DNA of 11,104 bases. It comes from Bacteroidales bacterium UBA1208 (GTDB lineage: Bacteria; Bacteroidota; Bacteroidia; Bacteroidales; P3). Below are positions 1-5,352 of this stretch, piece by piece (within the stretch, counting starts at the first letter, position 1; every line of letters starts with the position of its first letter). The translations under genes and the position numbers were made by a program. A model generated the notes under the pieces. That model made no database searches. It was not told the origin of the DNA and saw only the letters and a list, made by a program, of their open reading frames with translations. Where the stretch lies: contig DBXQ01000125.1 of the NCBI GenBank assembly GCA_002309955.1, positions 5,712-16,815 on the forward strand, written 5' to 3'.

Positions 1-408
1 ACGGCGGAGCATATTTTGAACCAGACTATGGTACGGATGTTCGGATGTCCGCGGTCGAGGAATGCTCATATCGAAAAAAAGAAGAGCAAGTGTGACTATC
101 TGTTGCCTGAGGCTCCCACAGCGGAGCAGGTACAGGCCGTCGAAGACCGGGTGAACGAAGTCATAGGCCGTCATTTAGATGTGACGGTTGAGTATGTGGA
201 TCGCGACCATCTCCCTCCTGAGGTGGATCTCAGCAAGTTGCCCTCTGATGCCTCAGAGACCCTTCGTCTTGTCCGCATAGGCGACTATGATATCTGTGCC
301 TGTGCAGGCGCCCATGTGGCCAACACACGGGAGATACCCCACTTCAAGATTATCAGTCACGACTTTGACAATGGCACGTGGCGTGTACGTTTTCGTCTGA
401 CGGAATAA
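1..408 (+). CDS. AlaX-like alanyl-tRNA editing protein, 5'-truncated by window edge
   Basis: This is the 3' part of a stand-alone trans-editing domain of the AlaX / alanyl-tRNA synthetase second-additional-domain family. Such proteins hydrolyse mischarged tRNA(Ala), for example Ser-tRNA(Ala), in the cytoplasm. The frame is open to base 1 and begins TAEHILNQ, so it carries the second histidine of the zinc-binding HxxxH motif; the first would lie just outside the window. The other zinc motif, C-x3-H, is seen in CAGAHVANT, about 35 residues before the C-terminus, followed by the usual 'T.EI..FKI' pattern. No catalytic synthetase domain follows, because the frame stops at 406-408, so this is a free-standing editing protein or the end of a slightly longer one. 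The ATG at 16 is internal to the domain and unlikely to be the true start. The family call is fairly sure; the exact substrate is inferred. Confidence 0.8.
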   Translation, partial: TAEHILNQTMVRMFGCPRSRNAHIEKKKSKCDYLLPEAPTAEQVQAVEDRVNEVIGRHLDVTVEYVDRDHLPPEVDLSKLPSDASETLRLVRIGDYDICACAGAHVANTREIPHFKIISHDFDNGTWRVRFRLTE

Positions 409-449
409 AAAGATATAAGGCAAAATCCTCACCAATCGAAAAAAAAAGT

Positions 450-459
450 GTATTTTTGC
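450..459 (+). promoter_or_regulatory. Bacteroidetes-type -7 promoter core for the solute-binding lipoprotein gene
   Basis: GTATTTTTGC matches the Bacteroidetes -7 consensus TAnnTTTG (TATTTTTG at 451-458). It lies about 37 nt before the ATG at 496. No convincing TTTG is seen about 19 nt upstream. The same 10-mer recurs at 2306 and 4287, upstream of two other plus-strand genes. Confidence 0.55.
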
Positions 460-495
460 TTTGTCAATCTAAAATGGTTTGAAGCAAATAATACT

Positions 496-1323
496 ATGGT
501 GAACAATCGTTTACACTTTTTGGGTATAGCCTGTGCCCTCCTTGTTGCCCTTTCTGGGGCATTGTTTACGGGCTGCAACAGTGCACCCGAGGCTCCTGCT
601 ACGGTGGCGGGATTTTCGAGTTTAGAGGATCTTGAGGGTCATTCGGTGGCTGTCATCAACGGCAGCACCAGCGATGTGTTGCTGAGCGACACGAACAATT
701 TTTCCCATATTAATCTTGTACGTTGCAAGACCCCTACGGAACTTTTTGCCGCAATCAGTGACAGTGTGGCTGACTGCGGCATTATTGACACGGTGGTGCT
801 TACTACCCTCGGCATGGCTGAGCATGGTTTGGCAGTGGATTTCAACCTGCCCGGTGGTTTCGACGTGGCGGTGGCTTTCAACCCCAAGGATGAGAAACTT
901 TGCCAGCAGTTTAACGACTTTCTGGTGCAGATTAAGTCCGACGGCACTCTGGACAACATGTTCGCCCGGTGGTGTTCGCAGCGGTTGGACACTGTCGTTA
1001 TGCCCACTATGGATGAACTTGCCGACTTGAAAGGGCATCCTATTGAGGTGGCCACTTTGTCCGACAATTCTCCGTTCAGTTTCTATAAGGAGAACGTGTG
1101 GACTGGCCTTGAAGTGGAGATGATGCTACGGTTCAGCCTTTTTGTGGGTCGTCCAGTACATTTTAGTGGTTACAACTTCGATGAAATCATTGATGTACTA
1201 CGTGGCCGCGACGCTGATGCTGCCGCCGCCAGTCTTTTCATTACTCCTGAGCGTTCAGATAGGGTGCTTTTCTCCCATCCTTACTACCTTTGCAAAACCA
1301 GTTGTATCTCTCCAGCACGTTAG
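496..1323 (+). CDS. Solute-binding lipoprotein (SBP_bac_3-like), C-terminally truncated, probably frameshifted
   Basis: This is a predicted periplasmic, lipid-anchored amino-acid-type solute-binding protein of 275 aa. I start it at ATG 496 because this places a signal peptide and lipobox LFTGC (Cys27) at the N-terminus; the GTG at 448 overlaps the promoter core. Residues about 41-165 resemble the second lobe and C-terminus of an SBP_bac_3 domain (SLEDLEGHSVAVINGSTSD; then IKSDGTLDNMFARWC). From about 178 a second domain starts with lobe 1 (DNSPFSF, WTGLEVEM, then ITPERSDRVLFSHPYY). A partial-then-full domain order is known, as I recall, in Bacteroides binding proteins, some fused to an ABC permease. 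Here the protein stops 10 residues after FSHPYY, so lobe 2 and any permease are missing. Skipping one base near 1288 gives a more family-like continuation (HPYY-FAKPVVSLQ), suggesting a frameshift. It overlaps the stop of the convergent gene. Likely a non-functional remnant. Confidence 0.6.
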   Translation: MVNNRLHFLGIACALLVALSGALFTGCNSAPEAPATVAGFSSLEDLEGHSVAVINGSTSDVLLSDTNNFSHINLVRCKTPTELFAAISDSVADCGIIDTVVLTTLGMAEHGLAVDFNLPGGFDVAVAFNPKDEKLCQQFNDFLVQIKSDGTLDNMFARWCSQRLDTVVMPTMDELADLKGHPIEVATLSDNSPFSFYKENVWTGLEVEMMLRFSLFVGRPVHFSGYNFDEIIDVLRGRDADAAAASLFITPERSDRVLFSHPYYLCKTSCISPAR

Positions 1324-1988
1324 TGTTGGTGAGTCAGCCAGTTTGCCACTATTTCGTTTATCACGGCTTGTCCCGTGCTGTTCGGGTGCATCCCGTCGCT
1401 TTTGTAGATGTCGTCTAAATAGTGACGCTGCAGAAACATGGGGTTGATGTCAATTACGGATAGGTTGTGGTGTGCTGCCAGACTTACAATTTCTTCGTTA
1501 TATTGTTCCTGCCAATGGTTGAGGTTGCACACGTCGCCTCCCAGCCATTGAAGGATGGCCGTGCGGTTCAGGCCGCGACTGATATGGTCGAAATAGCGTT
1601 GCGGTAGCAGGGTGGGCAGGGTGAGCAGGGCAATGCGGGCACCGCTTGCTTGAATCTTTTCCAGTATAGAGGTGTAGGTATCGCGGAAACTGCCGAAGCC
1701 GATGTGGGATTGGTGGTCGCGGTTGGGGTAGGCGGAGATGGCAGCCCAGTCATAGTCGCAGTAGTTGCCTTCATATTCCAGTACAAATAGTTTGTCTTCT
1801 TTCAATTCTTTTAGGATGCGGTTGAGTCGTAGATGGTGTCGCCCTGGTTGTCGGCCTATACGCACGATAGTGAAGGATGGTTGCGGATCTCTTCCGCTTT
1901 GGGCAGTGCCTCCGTTGCCCCGTATGGTAGACATTTTTGTTCCGTTGATACTATGTTGTATCATACTTGAGAGAAAACGGTAATTCAT
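1320..1988 (-). CDS. SGNH/GDSL-family hydrolase, probably damaged at the N-terminus
   Basis: The C-terminal two thirds of this 222-aa ORF fits an SGNH/GDSL esterase-lipase-type hydrolase. VLEYEGNYCDYDW (residues 69-81) matches the block normally written FGGNDCDFDW in this subfamily, keeping the catalytic-block Gly-Asn (G74, N75) but with Asp replaced by Tyr. FDHISRGLNR (133-142) is a subfamily signature. DGMHPNSTG (198-206) supplies the Asp-x-x-His of the catalytic triad/dyad. The block I GDS motif with the nucleophilic Ser is absent: residues 1-53 are basic, low in hydrophobics and unlike the family. In another minus-strand frame at 1823-1843 the peptide GDTIYDS appears and would join LNRILKELK of this ORF after a one-base shift, giving a typical family sequence. 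I therefore suspect a frameshifted gene. It has its own minus-strand promoter and ends overlapping the stop of the convergent lipoprotein gene. The substrate is unknown. Confidence 0.6.
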   Translation of the reverse strand: MNYRFLSSMIQHSINGTKMSTIRGNGGTAQSGRDPQPSFTIVRIGRQPGRHHLRLNRILKELKEDKLFVLEYEGNYCDYDWAAISAYPNRDHQSHIGFGSFRDTYTSILEKIQASGARIALLTLPTLLPQRYFDHISRGLNRTAILQWLGGDVCNLNHWQEQYNEEIVSLAAHHNLSVIDINPMFLQRHYLDDIYKSDGMHPNSTGQAVINEIVANWLTHQH

Positions 1989-2080
1989 ACTTCGTTTTGT
2001 GTGTTTACTATATTTATTGATAATTGAGTGGATGAAGGAATGCTGGTTTAATGATTGTTTCCTGTCGTCCCAAAACGGTG

Positions 2081-2111
2081 CAAAGATACGTACTATTTAT
2101 CATGTGGCAAA
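2081..2111 (-). promoter_or_regulatory. Promoter for the SGNH hydrolase gene
   Basis: On the minus strand TTTG (2108-2111) is followed after 19 nt by TATCTTTG (2081-2088), a full match to the Bacteroidetes -33/-7 pattern. It leaves a leader of roughly 85 nt before the ATG at 1988. The 13-mer around the -7 box (2078-2090) is repeated exactly at 8358-8370 upstream of the dipeptidase gene. Confidence 0.75.
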
Positions 2112-2285
2112 ATAATCGTGATGTCGTGTAAAAAAAGTGACAAAATACCCTGTTTTGGGGTGTAATGGGATAAAATACCCCTTAAATGGTCTTAAATTTT
2201 TGATTCGTCCCACGTTTTTGGTGCCGTCTGGTGTGAAAAAATAATCGTTTTTCCATGTCTTCTGTTAAAATCAAGGGGAGGTGAA

Positions 2286-2314
2286 TTGTAATCCGAATTT
2301 TATTTGTATTTTTG
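2286..2314 (+). promoter_or_regulatory. Promoter for the secreted carboxypeptidase-regulatory-like operon
   Basis: TTG at 2286-2288 is followed after 18 nt by TATTTTTG (2307-2314), matching the Bacteroidetes -33/-7 pattern. Transcription would begin near 2321, giving a short leader of about 20 nt before the ATG at 2340. This argues against the upstream TTG start at 2304, which lies inside the promoter. Confidence 0.7.
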
Positions 2315-2339
2315 CATTTGCATTCTTAAGCCGGCTGGT

Positions 2340-3638
2340 ATGAAAAAATTGTTCATTATTCTCTTTATGGTTCTGTCTGTGTCAACGGAAGCGCAGACGA
2401 ATTATATTTCTCTTAGCGGTCGTGTAACATGCGGGTCGAAGGGTGTGCCTTATGCGACGTTGCAGCTGGCGGGCACCTCTGTAGGGGTGTCGTGCAACGA
2501 GACGGGTGAATATGAGCTGAGGGTGCCGCAGGGGACCGAGAAGGACACTGTGGTGGTTCGTTGTGTGGGATATACCACTGAGCGGAAGACCGTGGGTGAA
2601 CTAAAGCGGTCGGGGCGTGTCAAGCTGTCGGAGCGTGCGGTGGTGTTGAAGGAGGTGGAAATAAAGGAATACCGATATCCGCGCGACCTGCTGGAGGCAG
2701 CGGTCGGCCGCATAGCGGAGAATTACCATAGAGACAGCAGTTATTCAACCTTTTTCTTCCGCGACTGGAGAGCTGTTGACAACGAGTTGTATCTCTTCGA
2801 TGAAGCTGTGATACGAATGAAACGCGCTGGATATTCTGAGTATGTAGACAAGTTGAGTTACCGGTTCCGCGCCGATGAGCGCGAGATGCCCACGGACTAC
2901 AAGATGCTTTTGAAGCACCGCCTGCTCGTTTACGACCGTCCGTTGCTGGTCGGCAAGACTGGTCGGCAAAATGGGGCGAGCGAGATGCTGGAATATGACG
3001 ACAACGAGAGTTTCTTCGACCCTGTATATACACCGCAGGCAAGTCTTTTGTTCAACAAGCAGATAATGGAAGCGCATAGGTTCGGCTCGATAAGAGAGTT
3101 TGAAGATAACGGTGAGACATACTACCAACTCCAATCTAAAATGTTGGGTGGCAACAGCCGGTATGAATATACCATCCGCAAGTGCGATTTGGCCATTGTG
3201 CTAATCAAGTCGGTTCAAACATCCCCTACGGAGAGAAGGTGGCCCAGTGGAGATTGGGTGAATGTGAAATACAACAAGCTGACATTCGACAGAGACTCGT
3301 CGCTGTGGAGCTACGACGTCCGCGACGGGCATTACACGCTGACACATTATTATAATTATAAGTCGTTTCATCTGAGTCCCCATAGGAATGACAAGGAGAG
3401 TGGGCCCCAGTGGTGGCAAAGCAGTGTAGACTGGACTCTGACCGACTTCTCCCTCTCCGACACTGCCGCCCGTGGCGACACCATTGTCGTCCGTCCGCAG
3501 ACGCTCGGAGAAGCTTTCGGTGCGAGCTACGACGAGCCTTCGTTTTGGGGTCGGTACAACAGCGTGGTAGCCGACACGTTCCCGCTGCGCCTGTTGTATG
3601 AGAAACTGAAAAAAATCCATTCCAATGAAAACAAATAA
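2340..3638 (+). CDS. Secreted carboxypeptidase-regulatory-like domain protein
   Basis: This 432-aa protein has a clear signal peptide (MKKLFIILFMVLSVSTEAQ), so it is exported to the periplasm or outer membrane. Residues about 24-100 form a carboxypeptidase-regulatory-like beta-sandwich (GRVTCGSKGVPYATLQLAGT, NETGEYELRVP, VVRCVGYT), the domain that Bacteroidetes place in front of TonB-dependent receptors and many envelope proteins. The remaining 330 residues are rich in Tyr, Trp and charged residues, with patterns such as YSTFFFRDW, YYQLQSKM and WVNVKYNKLTF. They look like a beta-rich envelope domain of the kind that follows these domains in long Bacteroidales 'hypothetical' proteins, but they carry no catalytic motif I recognise and there is no TonB plug or barrel. 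ATG 2340 is chosen from the signal peptide. The gene overlaps the next by 14 nt, so the two are probably translated from one mRNA. Function unknown; a structural or binding role is only a guess. Confidence 0.8.
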   Translation: MKKLFIILFMVLSVSTEAQTNYISLSGRVTCGSKGVPYATLQLAGTSVGVSCNETGEYELRVPQGTEKDTVVVRCVGYTTERKTVGELKRSGRVKLSERAVVLKEVEIKEYRYPRDLLEAAVGRIAENYHRDSSYSTFFFRDWRAVDNELYLFDEAVIRMKRAGYSEYVDKLSYRFRADEREMPTDYKMLLKHRLLVYDRPLLVGKTGRQNGASEMLEYDDNESFFDPVYTPQASLLFNKQIMEAHRFGSIREFEDNGETYYQLQSKMLGGNSRYEYTIRKCDLAIVLIKSVQTSPTERRWPSGDWVNVKYNKLTFDRDSSLWSYDVRDGHYTLTHYYNYKSFHLSPHRNDKESGPQWWQSSVDWTLTDFSLSDTAARGDTIVVRPQTLGEAFGASYDEPSFWGRYNSVVADTFPLRLLYEKLKKIHSNENK

Positions 3639-4140
3639 AATCATTATCGCCGTTATCGCGATACTGGCATTTTTCCCTGTCTGCGCCCAACAGCAGGAAG
3701 TAGGGGATTCTGTTGCCGTCTATGGAGCCATTTCGAACCACCGCACAGGTAAGCCCGAGCCTTTCTGCACCATCCAGTTCCTTAACGAAGACCGTCTTGT
3801 GGCAGGCACGGTGTGCGACGAGGAGGGGTTCTTCGTCGTGGCTCCGCTGCCAGTGGGTAGCTACACGTTGAAGGTATTGCTGAGCGGATTGACGCTTTAC
3901 AAACAGGAACTGCTCATCGATGAGACTGCCAACCTCAACATATCGGTCATTACCGACAGCACAACCATCCGCATGTTGCCCGAGGTGCATGTTGCCGCAC
4001 CCGCACATCAGTTGGAGTATCAAGAGCTTCTCATCACTTCGCCCAGCGACCCTCGCCTATGGAGTTTCAATTACCGCTGGTGGGTGCCGGGTCCCAAGCC
4101 TGTCCCGCATGAGGCAAGACGCGACCTTTCCAGGAGGTAG
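3625..4140 (+). CDS. Small secreted carboxypeptidase-regulatory-like domain protein
   Basis: This 171-aa protein starts with a signal peptide ending near residue 21 (FFPVCAQQQ). Residues about 30-115 are a single carboxypeptidase-regulatory-like domain: GAISNHRTGKPEPFCTIQFL, then CDEEGFFVVAPLPVGSYTLKV, then a hydrophobic strand. A Pro- and aromatic-rich tail follows (RLWSFNYRWWVPGPKPVP), ending in a basic RRDLSRR. It begins 14 nt before the end of the preceding gene and carries the same domain, so the pair probably forms one transcription unit acting at the cell surface. The basic tail is abrupt: in the +2-offset frame the sequence stays open to about 4190 with a WW-containing peptide, so a late frameshift is possible but not shown. 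No enzyme motif is seen. Confidence 0.75.
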   Translation: MKTNKIIIAVIAILAFFPVCAQQQEVGDSVAVYGAISNHRTGKPEPFCTIQFLNEDRLVAGTVCDEEGFFVVAPLPVGSYTLKVLLSGLTLYKQELLIDETANLNISVITDSTTIRMLPEVHVAAPAHQLEYQELLITSPSDPRLWSFNYRWWVPGPKPVPHEARRDLSRR

Positions 4141-4265
4141 TGTGGTGGGAAGCCGTGATTGTAAGTGAGGGTGTATGTCTGACAAAATAGATGTTTTTCT
4201 GTCGTCGATGGTGCAATTTTTTTTACCCATGACATACTAAACTTAAAAAAAATACGTAGAAAAAG

Positions 4266-4295
4266 TTGCTGTTTGCAAAAAAATATGTATTTTTG
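4266..4295 (+). promoter_or_regulatory. Promoter for the ECF sigma factor gene
   Basis: TTG at 4266-4268 and TATTTTTG at 4288-4295 are separated by 19 nt, a good Bacteroidetes primary-sigma promoter. This leaves an AT-rich leader of about 70 nt before the ATG at 4375. The rest of 4141-4265 holds a T8 run at 4217-4224 without a clear stem before it, so I do not call a terminator there. Confidence 0.7.
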
Positions 4296-4374
4296 CATTT
4301 CGAAAAATATATAAACTAATACGACCGCTATTGAGAAAAGACTTATCAGTTCAACAATTTAAAAAGCGATAAGA

Positions 4375-4968
4375 ATGATTGACGCATCACTTTCGACGCT
4401 CCCCGACAACGAGCTGATACAGGGTTATAGAGATGGCAACGCCTCCTGTTTCGATGTTCTCCTTGCCCGTTACCAGGCCAAGGTTTACGGTTACATTTTT
4501 TCGGTCGTTAAAGACAAGGATGTGGCCGACGACATTTTTCAGGATACTTTTTTCAAGGTGGTGGCCACTATCAATGGCGGTGCCTACAAAGATGAGAATA
4601 AGTTTATCCATTGGGTAATGCGTATCGCCCACAATCTAATTGTGGACTATTTCCGTCGCAATAGCAAAATGCCCATTGTGCCCAACCGTCCTGACTATGA
4701 TGTGGTGGATACGTTGCAGTTGCATGACGACAATGTGGAGCAGAGCATCATGCGCCAGCAGACGAGTAGTAATATCCGCAAGTTGGTCAAAATGCTACCG
4801 CCTGAACAGCGCAGGGTAGTGATTTTGCGCCATTACGGCAAATGCGATTTCAAAGATATTGCTGCCCGTACAGGTGTAAGCATCAATACTGCTCTTGGCC
4901 GCATGCGCTATGCAATCATCAATTTGAGACGTCTGGCTGAGGAACACAATATGTTTCAAGAGCTATAG
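4375..4968 (+). CDS. ECF-type RNA polymerase sigma factor
   Basis: This is a 197-aa sigma-70-family extracytoplasmic-function sigma factor. It would direct core RNA polymerase to a small regulon. Region 2 spans about residues 29-98 (RYQAKVYGYIFSVVKDKDVA, DDIFQDTFFKV, then HWVMRIAHNLIVDYFRR for -10 recognition and melting). A 35-residue linker leads to region 4 at about 138-187 (LPPEQRRVVILRHYGKCDFK), with the helix-turn-helix DIAARTGVSINTALGRMRYA that reads the -35 element. Length and domain order are normal for the family. Start ATG 4375 gives an acidic N-terminus as in relatives. It has its own promoter and is followed by a small unknown ORF rather than by a recognisable anti-sigma with a membrane segment or zinc anti-sigma motif. 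How it is controlled, and which genes it serves, cannot be read from the window. Confidence 0.92.
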   Translation: MIDASLSTLPDNELIQGYRDGNASCFDVLLARYQAKVYGYIFSVVKDKDVADDIFQDTFFKVVATINGGAYKDENKFIHWVMRIAHNLIVDYFRRNSKMPIVPNRPDYDVVDTLQLHDDNVEQSIMRQQTSSNIRKLVKMLPPEQRRVVILRHYGKCDFKDIAARTGVSINTALGRMRYAIINLRRLAEEHNMFQEL

Positions 4969-5012
4969 TGAATGTGTAAATGCGTAAACTTGTCAACGCA
5001 TCAACACATTCA
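4969..5012 (+). repeat. Imperfect inverted repeat after the sigma factor gene
   Basis: The arms TGAATGTGTAAATGCGT (4969-4985) and ACGCATCAACACATTCA (4996-5012) pair over 17 positions with two adjacent mismatches around a 10-nt loop. It starts at the base after the sigma-factor stop codon. There is no T run after it, so it is not a typical intrinsic terminator. It may stabilise the mRNA 3' end or act as an attenuator. The related words CATCAACACATTC and GCATTAGCAC follow each other here, resembling simple intergenic repeats common in Bacteroidales. Confidence 0.6.
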
Positions 5013-5034
5013 TGGGTGCATTAGCACAATCAAA

Positions 5035-5052
5035 AAATGTTAATTAACATTT
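5035..5052. promoter_or_regulatory. Perfect 18-bp palindrome, possible operator
   Basis: AAATGTTAATTAACATTT is perfectly self-complementary over 18 bp. It sits 15 bp before the GTG start of the small ORF and overlaps a TTTG (5050-5053). That TTTG lies 18 nt upstream of CAGATTTG (5072-5079), a near match to TAnnTTTG. The placement suits an operator for a dimeric regulator, but no binding protein is identifiable here. Confidence 0.5.
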
Positions 5053-5067
5053 GCCTGCACAATTTTT

Positions 5068-5313
5068 GTGGCAGATTTGAGTTATTGGGATGTCTGTTCG
5101 AATAAAACAGTTCAACAAGACCCCAATGTTCAACTTAATCTGACGCGTATGATGCAGGACTATGAATTAAACCACAGCACAGGTACATCTTTTGGAACTG
5201 CAGGCACAACCGTACAACCGTCACCCGAAGTTGTGCAGAACATTCTCCAGTATGCACGGTGTTTTCAAAATATCCGAATGGGGGATGTAAAAATTAAGGT
5301 TTATCTCAATTAG
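5068..5313 (+). CDS. Small protein of unknown function downstream of the sigma factor
   Basis: This is an 81-aa ORF with a GTG start and no earlier in-frame start before the stop at 5041-5043. The product has no signal peptide or membrane segment and looks like a small soluble cytoplasmic protein. The N-terminal part (LSYWDVCSNKTVQQDPNVQL, then LTRMMQDYELNH) and the C-terminal part (PSPEVVQNILQYARCFQNIR) appear helical, joined by a Ser/Thr/Gly-rich linker (STGTSFGTAGTTVQPS). I do not recognise a family. Its position directly after an ECF sigma gene and before a terminator suggests a link to that regulator, but it lacks anti-sigma features. If the promoter-like sequence at 5050-5079 is real, transcription from it would begin inside this ORF, and a shorter product from ATG 5149 (54 aa) would be made instead. 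The 246-nt open frame ending just before a terminator supports a real gene. Confidence 0.6.
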   Translation: MADLSYWDVCSNKTVQQDPNVQLNLTRMMQDYELNHSTGTSFGTAGTTVQPSPEVVQNILQYARCFQNIRMGDVKIKVYLN

Positions 5314-5318
5314 TAGGA

Positions 5319-5345
5319 AAAAGCCCGGATCATATCCGGGCTTTT
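5319..5345. terminator. Bidirectional intrinsic terminator
   Basis: GCCCGGAT (5323-5330) pairs perfectly with ATCCGGGC (5334-5341) around a 3-nt loop. The stem is extended by four A-T pairs (5319-5322 with 5342-5345), giving 12 bp. T-rich tracts lie on both strands (TTTTCCTTTT on plus, TTTTTCC on minus). It sits between the convergent small ORF (ends 5313) and the arginase-fold gene (ends 5353), so it serves both. Confidence 0.92.
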
Positions 5346-5352
5346 CCTTTTA

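Larger units (their letters stand above)
1989..2339. other. Intergenic region between divergent genes
   Basis: This AT-rich 351-bp gap holds two outward-facing promoters (2081-2111 minus, 2286-2314 plus). Between them, 2141-2181 contains a direct repeat of AAAATACCC (2142-2150 and 2172-2180) flanking GGGGTGT, so GGGGT can pair with either ACCC/ACCCC copy in alternative hairpins. No ORF with coding character or RNA gene is recognisable. The direct repeat could be an operator or chance. Confidence 0.5.

Noticed and set aside
622..1067. Two minus-strand frames inside the solute-binding gene
   Set aside because: No promoter, motif or family likeness; the plus-strand frame has lipobox and binding-domain motifs.
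1895..1925. Peptide PYGATEALP in another minus-strand frame, reminiscent of acyl-CoA synthetase-like proteins
   Set aside because: Only about nine residues match, with no further family motif on either side; more likely chance or part of the damaged hydrolase gene.
3226..4023. Minus-strand 265-aa open frame across the two secreted-protein genes
   Set aside because: Its product is rich in Cys, His, Arg and Ser without domain pattern and spans two well-supported plus-strand genes; it is an antisense shadow.
4182..4224. Possible terminator after the second secreted-protein gene
   Set aside because: There is a T8 run, but the only stem before it is short and mismatched and lies about 13 nt away.
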